10,212 nucleotides of DNA, from NCBI GenBank assembly GCA_023489135.1, contig JAMDCE010000405.1, positions 1 through 10,212 on the forward strand, given 5' to 3'. This document shows, piece after piece, positions 4,896-10,212 of the stretch. The position numbers and the translations under genes were made by a program. The DNA is from Chloroflexota bacterium. GTDB taxonomy: Bacteria > Chloroflexota > Chloroflexia > JAMDCE01. Position 1 is the stretch's first letter; each line of letters starts with the position of its first letter. The notes beneath the pieces were generated by a model, which was not told the origin of the DNA, did no database searches, and was given only the letters and a program-made list of their open reading frames with translations.

Positions 4896-7223
4896 CTAGC
4901 CCGAATCCCTGTACACCAACGGAAAGTATTGCTTCACGGGCGGCGGCGAGGCGGGGCCAACGCTCACCTCGTCGAGGTAAACGTTGGTCGGGTTATCCGC
5001 TGAGGACTGCCACACGTTGAACCTAAGCCGCACCGTCGATCCCGCCCATGGGCTGAGATCGAACCACCGGTGGACGTATCCGACCGTGGCGGTTAGATCC
5101 TGGAGCAAGGGACTGCTTGAGCCATCTCCCCGCACAACACTCACTTGAAACAGGTCGTTGGAAGGGCCATCCGCCGTCTGGAGCCAATACGTCATCGACA
5201 AGATGGGTTGCCCGGAGGGAACGCTGATCTGCTGCTCGAGGGTGGAGTTGCCCGTTCCTGACGCGCCGAGCCCCAATACTAAAGCACCCGATCCGGTATG
5301 AGCCATGGAGCTGATTTGAGGGGCAACTCCGCCGCCCGTATTCCAGCTGTTCAGCCCGAGCTCGAAATCCCCATTCGTGACGGCGTTGGGGTTCGGCGGC
5401 AAGCTAAAGTTGAAGTAGGTCACGCCGCTGGACGGCATAGACAGGTGGGCGGGGGGGAGGGTGCCAAAGCCGCTCTTGCTCGCCTGGACGGAAGCCGACC
5501 CCGCCGGCACAGTCAGCCGATAAACACCATCGCCATCAACCGTCGATACCGCAGCACCCGAGGCTGCCACAGCGCCGATCACGGCGTTGCCGCGATTATC
5601 CCTGATGTACCCCCGGAGATTGCTATTATCCACCCCAACCTCCTCCACCAACAGATACGGGCTGCCGCCGACTATGTAGTCCGGAGTGCCACTCGCGGCG
5701 TAGTTGCACGTCGCTCGGCTTAGCGGGATGGAAAAACTCGGGTCGGCGGCATTGAGGTTGGTGATGGTGCCGGCCCGGTCGACCAGGTACGCTTTGCCGG
5801 CGCGGGCCGAAGCAACTTGATAGGTCAAATCGGAGCCGGACCTGTTCCATAGTGCCGTCACCTTTCCTTTGGGCGTCCCCCAGAAGACGATCTTCTCCAC
5901 GTTCCCATCGGTGGCCTTGGCCACGCTGCTGTAGCTCTCGAAGTACTGCGCCGCGACCTGCATCGCAGCGTAAGCGGGTCGCGCCGTGTAATTGTTTCGG
6001 ATTAGTCCAAAAGCCTCGTAATTGCCGTCGTCCAGCTCCTGGAAAACGAACGACCTCTCCACGTTGGCCGCCAGGCCATAGGCCAATGCCTGGATGACGT
6101 AGGACGCCTGCTCGGCCTGGGTACAGCTGCCGGCGTACCATCTGTTGGTGGTCCAGTCGAACGGAGGGTTCAGAGGATCATCCCAGGCCGGGACCCCGGA
6201 CTCGTTCACCCAGATTCGCTTGCCGGCTATTCCCTTGGACGACAGGGTATTGCGTGTCGCCACCACCTGATCGAACATCTGGGACGCGCGGCTGTACCAG
6301 TGCCACGCCGTGACGTCGAAGAAGTAGTTGTTGCTCGGTGCGGTTGAGTCCGATTTGATCTGGTCTAGAAGTTGTCCAAAGAAGCTCTGGTTCGCCCAGT
6401 AGGCCATTCCACCCATCAAGACGGTGGCCGAGCTATCGGCCTGTTTGGCCGCCAGGTAGCCGACCTTGAGCAACCGGGCGTAGTCCGCGACGCTGCCGCT
6501 CCAGAACCCGAACCACCCGTTGGCGGAAGTGGGCTTGAAGTCCGGCTCGTTCCACATCTCCCAGGTGCTCACCTTACCCTTATAGCGAGAGACGGTATAA
6601 TAGACGAACCTTGCCCAGTAGTTGGCCTGGTTGATGCTCTTTCCCAACCCAGGGGTATCGGTTCCGTCCGAGAAAATCGGCAGGTACAGGTTCCTCGGCG
6701 GATAGGTGGCCGGGCTGGCATCAGCGGGCTGAACCGATTCGAGAGGCTGGAATCCAGGTGGCGGCGGCTTTTGGCCCAGCTGCGGTTCGGGAGCAGGCTC
6801 GCCCTGCACGCCGTAGGGGGCCTGGGTCGAAGTGGTGGCCCAGCCGGGGGTGTTCATCAGGACGGCATTGATGCGCATGCCCTGGGCAAGGTCGGAATCG
6901 ACTAATGCATCGTGGTACCCGTAATTGAAGCTTCCGTCTTGACCTTCGATCTCGGGCCAGTAGAAAGGCCAGCGGTTCCAGTTTGCCCCTGCCTGGGAGG
7001 CCCAGTAGTAGCGATTAGCCGGCGATCCCTGGTTGCTCTTGAATACGTCGATGCTGGAGATGAAGTCGATGCCGAACCGCTCGGCGTCGGCCGACGGAAC
7101 GAAGCTACCGGCGGCGCTGCCAGAAGGGGAGAAGGTCTCCGAGACCGCCGATTTCTGCGGGGCCAATGAAGTCGCCAGAACAAGGGCGACCACGAAATAA
7201 AAGGCCCTCCGGCGCCACTTCAA
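4896..7223 (-). CDS. Secreted multidomain glycoside hydrolase (clan GH-A, GH39/GH5-like) with beta and carbohydrate-binding domains
   Basis: A 775-aa exported enzyme likely to attack polysaccharide or glycoside outside the cell. TTG start at 7223 with GGGAGGT 6 nt upstream. Signal peptide: residues 1 to about 26 (KWRRR, then a hydrophobic core). Residues about 48-430 form a TIM-barrel-like catalytic domain: WNEPD places the acid/base at Glu226, and IWVNESG places the nucleophile at Glu341, as in clan A (GH39, GH5, GH30 relatives). A Pro/Gly-rich insert (about 133-176) lies between early strands. Residues about 430-530 may be the accessory beta sandwich. Residues 535-609 (LRGYIRDNRGNAVIGA onward) resemble a carboxypeptidase-regulatory-like beta domain, and 612-755 (NGDFELGLNSW ... 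VYLDEVSVG) a CBM4/9-like module. The tail PPVKQYFPLVYRDSG resembles Chloroflexota exoprotein C-termini. Exact family and substrate are uncertain. Confidence 0.88.
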   Translation of the reverse strand: MKWRRRAFYFVVALVLATSLAPQKSAVSETFSPSGSAAGSFVPSADAERFGIDFISSIDVFKSNQGSPANRYYWASQAGANWNRWPFYWPEIEGQDGSFNYGYHDALVDSDLAQGMRINAVLMNTPGWATTSTQAPYGVQGEPAPEPQLGQKPPPPGFQPLESVQPADASPATYPPRNLYLPIFSDGTDTPGLGKSINQANYWARFVYYTVSRYKGKVSTWEMWNEPDFKPTSANGWFGFWSGSVADYARLLKVGYLAAKQADSSATVLMGGMAYWANQSFFGQLLDQIKSDSTAPSNNYFFDVTAWHWYSRASQMFDQVVATRNTLSSKGIAGKRIWVNESGVPAWDDPLNPPFDWTTNRWYAGSCTQAEQASYVIQALAYGLAANVERSFVFQELDDGNYEAFGLIRNNYTARPAYAAMQVAAQYFESYSSVAKATDGNVEKIVFWGTPKGKVTALWNRSGSDLTYQVASARAGKAYLVDRAGTITNLNAADPSFSIPLSRATCNYAASGTPDYIVGGSPYLLVEEVGVDNSNLRGYIRDNRGNAVIGAVAASGAAVSTVDGDGVYRLTVPAGSASVQASKSGFGTLPPAHLSMPSSGVTYFNFSLPPNPNAVTNGDFELGLNSWNTGGGVAPQISSMAHTGSGALVLGLGASGTGNSTLEQQISVPSGQPILSMTYWLQTADGPSNDLFQVSVVRGDGSSSPLLQDLTATVGYVHRWFDLSPWAGSTVRLRFNVWQSSADNPTNVYLDEVSVGPASPPPVKQYFPLVYRDSG

Positions 7224-7321
7224 GCCATTACCTCCCAGGGCAGAAAGAAAAGGTCAGTCCCCACTTCCTCACCGCTCCACCGCCCAACCCCTTCAGGGCT
7301 GACCATCCCAAATCCTACCAA

Positions 7322-7350
7322 ATATTACAGGCGTGCGCCCGGAAGGTCAA
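7322..7350 (-). promoter_or_regulatory. Predicted sigma-70 promoter of the glycosidase gene
   Basis: On the minus strand TTGACC (7345-7350) is followed after exactly 17 nt by TAATAT (7322-7327), giving a leader of roughly 90 nt before the TTG start. The octamer AATATTAC (plus-strand reading) occurs both in the -10 box (7321-7328) and just upstream of the -35 box (7357-7364), a possible but unproven operator pair. Confidence 0.6.
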
Positions 7351-7382
7351 TAGGAAAATATTACCGGTGCGGCAAATTCAAG

Positions 7383-7556
7383 CTATTTCTTCTCGATTCT
7401 GTGCTTGTCGCCTTCCTCGATCAACATCACCGGTATGTCGTTGCGAATGGGATAGCGACGGCCGCATTCGCCGCACACCAGCATCTCCTCCTCCAGCACC
7501 ACCTTGGTCTTGCAGGCCGGACACACGAGGATATCCAGTAACTCTTTGCTGATCAT
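7383..7556 (-). CDS. Trm112/UPF0434-family small zinc protein
   Basis: A 57-aa protein read directly from the minus strand: ATG at 7556 with an AAGGGG ribosome site about 6 nt upstream, TAG ending at 7383. It starts MISKELLDILVCPACK, has zinc-ribbon cysteine pairs C12/C15 and C28/C31, and the family signature RRYPIRNDIPVML (33-45). Eukaryotic and archaeal Trm112 activates methyltransferases that modify tRNA, rRNA and release factors; in bacteria, small homologues such as E. coli YcaR are of uncertain role. It is complete at the usual length of about 60 aa. It lies 159 nt upstream of the glycosidase gene on the same strand, but that gene has its own promoter, so joint function is doubtful. Confidence 0.9.
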   Translation of the reverse strand: MISKELLDILVCPACKTKVVLEEEMLVCGECGRRYPIRNDIPVMLIEEGDKHRIEKK

Positions 7557-7592
7557 ATCGATCCCCTTTCCAGAAGAGCGTTATCGAGCCGT

Positions 7593-7621
7593 AGTGTACC
7601 ATTTCGAATCAACCGGCACAA
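7593..7621 (-). promoter_or_regulatory. Predicted promoter of the Trm112-like gene
   Basis: On the minus strand TTGTGC (7616-7621), 17 nt, then TACACT (7593-7598) preceded by TGG, an extended -10 form. It stands about 37 nt before the ATG. The -35 box is weak, the spacing and -10 context good. Confidence 0.45.
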
Positions 7622-7641
7622 GCACCTGCCCTACCTTCCAT

Positions 7642-7691
7642 CAGGGTTTGTGCGTTCTGCGCGGCGGGAGGAGAAGAACGCACAAACCCTG
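7642..7691. repeat. Perfect 17-bp inverted repeat with 16-nt loop
   Basis: CAGGGTTTGTGCGTTCT (7642-7658) is perfectly mirrored by 7675-7691 around a purine-rich loop. It lies between the divergent Trm112-like and EF-G promoters. It could be a copy of a dispersed palindromic repeat, a bidirectional transcription block, or a regulator-binding site. There is no T tract after the stem on the plus strand, so a classical terminator is unlikely. The symmetry is seen directly; the role is unknown. Confidence 0.75.
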
Positions 7692-7728
7692 GGACGGCAA
7701 CACGCGATGTGTAATGGAGGATTGAATT

Positions 7729-7737
7729 TGGTATAAT
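7729..7737 (+). promoter_or_regulatory. Extended -10 promoter (TGGTATAAT) of the EF-G-like gene
   Basis: A perfect TATAAT (7732-7737) is preceded by TGG, the extended -10 signature, which can compensate for the poor -35 region here. It implies a leader of about 100 nt before the ATG at 7843. Confidence 0.6.
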
Positions 7738-7842
7738 ATACGCTGATTGTCCGCGATTATGATGAACGCGATTTGGATCTCCAGACTGTCCCTATAGCTT
7801 GCTATACATCATAAGTGACAGGAAGAGAGGAGGCATAGCTTT

Positions 7843-9915
7843 ATGAAGAATATCAAGGCAGAGCAACTGCGGAACGTGGGCCTGTTCTCGCACGGCGGCG
7901 CAGGCAAGACGTCTCTGTCCGAAGCCATGCTCTTTGACGTAGGAGTCATCAATCGACTGGGGAGAGTGGACGAGGGCACGACGGTTTCCGACTACGACCC
8001 CGACGAGACCAAGCGCCACATTTCCGTGCAGCTTTCGCTGCTGCCTTTCGAGTGGAAAGGAACTAAGGTCAATATCATCGACACGCCCGGCTACTTCGAC
8101 TTCATCGGAGAAGTAAGGGAGGCGATGAGGGTAGTCGATAGTGCGCTAGTGCTTTTCGACGCGGTTGCCGGTATTGAGGTTGGATCCGAAACGATGTGGA
8201 AGCTGGCAGATGTACGCCAGCTGGCGCGCCTGGCAGTGGTGAACCGGATCGATCGGGAGAACGCCGATTTCTTCCGGGTGGCCGAGCAGCTGCGAGAGAG
8301 ATTTGGAAACGGCGTGGTCCCAATTCAGCTGCCGATCGGAGCGCAGAACAACTTCCGCGGAATAGTCGATCTGATATCGATAAAGGCTTACACGTTCCCC
8401 AAGCTCGAGGATGCGCCCATTCCGGCCGAGATGAACGATCAGGTGTCCGAGTACCGCGAGAAGCTTGTCGAGGCAGCCGCCGAGCACGACGACGAGCTAA
8501 TCAACAAGTACCTGGAAGGGGAACAGCTCACCGAGGAAGAAGTGAGGCGCGGCGTCAGAAACGCGACGCTGGCCGGCAAGCTGGTGCCGGTTCTGATTAC
8601 TTCGGCAACCGAAAACAAGGGCGTTCCTCTGGTGATGGATGCCATAGTCGAATACCTGCCCTCTCCCGTCGACATGGGTGACGTTACTGCAACCAACGCG
8701 CAGACCAACCAGGAGGAATCGCTCGCTCCGAGTGAAAGCTCTCCCCTGGCCGCGCTGGTCTTCAAAACTACGGCCGACCCGTACGTGGGCAAGCTGACCT
8801 ACTTCAGGGTTTACTCAGGAGAAGTGCGCAGCGATTCGCAGGTTTACAACGCCAACAAGAACAGGGACGAGCGAATCGGCCAGCTCTTCACGATTCGAGG
8901 CAAGACCCAGGAGCCGGTAGATCGCGTCGGCGCGGGAGACCTGGGTGCCGTGGCCAAGCTCCAGGAGACCAGCACCGGCGACACTCTTTCCAGCAAGGAC
9001 CACCCCGTGGTTCTTCCGGGCATCTCCTTCCCACGGCCGGCCTACACGGCTGCGCTGGAGCCGAAGACCAAGGTCGACCTGGACAAGCTGGGGCCGTCGC
9101 TGGCACGATTGGTCGAAGAAGACCCCACGCTACAAGTGCGCAAGGACCCGGACACGTCAGAAACGCTCATGTCCGGTATGGGCGAGTCGCACGTAGACAT
9201 CGCCGCCGAAAGGATGAAGCGCAAGTTTGGAGTGGATGTCGTACTCAGCACGCCCAAGATTCCATACAAAGAAACTATAACCATGCCGACCAAGGCCGAG
9301 TACAAGCACAAGAAGCAGACCGGCGGACACGGACAGTACGGACACGTGTTCCTGGAGCTGCAACCGCAGTCGCGTGGAGCGGGCTTCGAGTTCGGCGACA
9401 AGGTCGTCGGAGGAGTGGTTCCCAAGAACTACGTTCCGGCGGTGGAGAAGGGGGTGCGCGAGGCGTTGCCCCAGGGAGTCCTGGCGGGCTACCCGGTGGT
9501 AGACGTAAAGGTCGTTCTGTACGACGGCTCGTACCACCCGGTAGACTCGTCGGAAATGGCCTTCAAGATCGCCAGCTCTCAGGCCTTCAAGAAAGGAATG
9601 GAGAGCGGGAAACCGGTTCTGCTCGAGCCCATAATGGATGTGACCGTCACGGTTCCCGAACAGTACATGGGCGACGTTATGGGCGACCTGAACAGCAAGA
9701 GGGCTCGCGTGCTGGGCATGGAGCCTCAGGACGGGATGAGTATCATCAAGGCTCTAGCCCCGCTGGCCGAAATGCAGCACTACGCGGCCGATTTGCGCTC
9801 CATAACCCAGGGGCGCGGCTTGTACACGATGGAGTTCTCCCACTACGAGGAGGTTCCGGCGCACGAGGCTCAGTCGATAATCGCCGAGGCCAAAAAGGCG
9901 GCGGCACAGAGCTGA
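7843..9915 (+). CDS. fusA: Elongation factor G paralogue (EF-G2-like translational GTPase)
   Basis: A complete 690-aa EF-G-family GTPase that would act on the ribosome in translocation or a related step. The ATG at 7843 follows GAGGAGG (7827-7833) by 9 nt. The G domain has SHGGAGKT at residues 16-23 (canonical EF-G: AHIDAGKT), RHISV at 58-62 (canonical RGITI), DTPGY at 80-84 (canonical DTPGH) and NRID at 134-137 (canonical NKMD). Domain II follows at about 300-390 (PLAALVFKT, GDLGAVAKL), domain III at about 400-480 (LARLVEEDPTLQ, GMGESHVDI), domain IV at about 485-600 (GGHGQYGHVFLELQP, SSEMAFKIASSQAF) and domain V at about 600-680 (LLEPIMDVTV, GDLNSKRARVLGM). These deviations mark the EF-G2-like lineage rather than the housekeeping fusA usually beside rpsL/rpsG and tuf, which are absent here. 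It has its own promoter and probably its own terminator. Confidence 0.93.
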   Translation: MKNIKAEQLRNVGLFSHGGAGKTSLSEAMLFDVGVINRLGRVDEGTTVSDYDPDETKRHISVQLSLLPFEWKGTKVNIIDTPGYFDFIGEVREAMRVVDSALVLFDAVAGIEVGSETMWKLADVRQLARLAVVNRIDRENADFFRVAEQLRERFGNGVVPIQLPIGAQNNFRGIVDLISIKAYTFPKLEDAPIPAEMNDQVSEYREKLVEAAAEHDDELINKYLEGEQLTEEEVRRGVRNATLAGKLVPVLITSATENKGVPLVMDAIVEYLPSPVDMGDVTATNAQTNQEESLAPSESSPLAALVFKTTADPYVGKLTYFRVYSGEVRSDSQVYNANKNRDERIGQLFTIRGKTQEPVDRVGAGDLGAVAKLQETSTGDTLSSKDHPVVLPGISFPRPAYTAALEPKTKVDLDKLGPSLARLVEEDPTLQVRKDPDTSETLMSGMGESHVDIAAERMKRKFGVDVVLSTPKIPYKETITMPTKAEYKHKKQTGGHGQYGHVFLELQPQSRGAGFEFGDKVVGGVVPKNYVPAVEKGVREALPQGVLAGYPVVDVKVVLYDGSYHPVDSSEMAFKIASSQAFKKGMESGKPVLLEPIMDVTVTVPEQYMGDVMGDLNSKRARVLGMEPQDGMSIIKALAPLAEMQHYAADLRSITQGRGLYTMEFSHYEEVPAHEAQSIIAEAKKAAAQS

Positions 9916-9954
9916 GAAAAAGCTGCTCTCATATTCCTCGACAAGTAGCAAATT

Positions 9955-9977
9955 GGGGCACGGTTACACCGTGCCCC
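9955..9977 (+). terminator. Terminator-like hairpin downstream of the EF-G-like gene
   Basis: A perfect 9-bp GC-rich stem, GGGGCACGG / CCGTGCCCC, with a 5-nt loop (TTACA) sits 39 nt after the EF-G stop codon. Only two T follow the stem, so termination may be weak or factor-assisted. Confidence 0.5.
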
Positions 9978-10047
9978 TTCCGCATCAAGCCAAGGATAGA
10001 TGCACATTGTCGAGGATTGTATCCGCAGGAACACTCACCAGTGCGAC

Positions 10048-10086
10048 CAGCCGGTCGCCCCTGCGAATTGTAGGGGCGACCGGCTG
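10048..10086. repeat. 15-bp palindromic GGGGCGACCGG-type repeat
   Basis: CAGCCGGTCGCCCCT (10048-10062) is mirrored perfectly by 10072-10086 around a 9-nt loop. I recall GGGGCGACCGG/CCGGTCGCCCC palindromes as abundant intergenic repeats in Chloroflexota and some other environmental genomes, so this is probably a dispersed element copy. The surrounding 9916-10212 stretch (297 nt) shows no convincing gene. Confidence 0.7.
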
Positions 10087-10212
10087 AGCCTGTCTCAGTA
10101 AATCTGGGTTTTTCGCCCTGGTTGGCCTATCCTCTAGCATTTTGGTCGCTTAATAACGCCTGATTTGCTTGGAGGCGGCGCGCATACGTTCGTCTCGTGC
10201 CCGGTGGCCTAC

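Noticed and set aside
6372..6905. Plus-strand 177-codon open frame inside the glycosidase gene
   Set aside because: Antisense to the catalytic domain with Glu226; no family features and composition typical of a shadow frame.
7378..7602. Minus-strand 74-codon frame overlapping the Trm112-like gene
   Set aside because: It is the wrong frame; the overlapping 57-codon frame has the zinc cysteines and family signature.
10150..10212. Possible C-terminus of a minus-strand gene entering from the right edge (ends KQIRRY)
   Set aside because: Twenty open codons can easily occur by chance and no domain is visible.

Overview
The window looks like a moderately GC-rich bacterial chromosome segment, most likely from Chloroflexota (Dehalococcoidia- or Anaerolineae-like). 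That placement is an inference from three things: the secreted glycosidase ends in a YFPLVYR tail like those on many Chloroflexota exoproteins; there are palindromic dispersed-repeat-like hairpins between genes, including a GGGGCGACCGG type I associate with this phylum; and the EF-G is of the divergent GGAGKT / DTPGY type. No rRNA, tRNA, CRISPR array, transposase or phage gene was seen.

Left part. A minus-strand gene (46-1623) encodes a membrane-fusion (HlyD/RND-type) adaptor with a long repeat-built helical region. It is divergent from a plus-strand pair: an FMN nitroreductase-family protein (1835-2560) and, 9 nt downstream, a short-chain dehydrogenase/reductase (2570-3331). A palindromic intergenic repeat (about 3376-3443) separates these from a glyoxalase-II-like metallo-beta-lactamase-fold hydrolase that starts at a TTG (3474-4121).

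Middle. A near-consensus promoter (4118-4146), overlapping the end of the hydrolase gene, drives a two-gene overlapping cassette (4183-4473 and 4463-4834). The second gene matches the TumE toxin family; the first is its probable antitoxin. The cassette converges on a large minus-strand gene (4896-7223) for a secreted multidomain glycoside hydrolase (clan-A-like catalytic domain, carboxypeptidase-regulatory-like beta domain, carbohydrate-binding-like domain, Chloroflexota-type tail). That gene has its own promoter. Upstream on the same strand is a 57-residue Trm112/UPF0434-type zinc protein (7383-7556).

Right part. A 286-nt divergent intergenic region holds a perfect 17-bp inverted repeat and an extended -10 promoter. 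Next comes a complete EF-G paralogue (7843-9915). The last 297 nt are non-coding as far as I can see and hold a terminator-like hairpin and a 15-bp palindromic repeat.

The genes do not form one pathway. The supported functional units are nitroreductase+SDR (possible redox operon), the toxin-antitoxin pair, and the single-gene units. Points most worth a second look are the TumE-type pair with its strong promoter, the 26-residue repeat architecture of the adaptor, the 17-bp inverted repeat running to base 1 of the window, and the EF-G with the switch-II histidine replaced by tyrosine.
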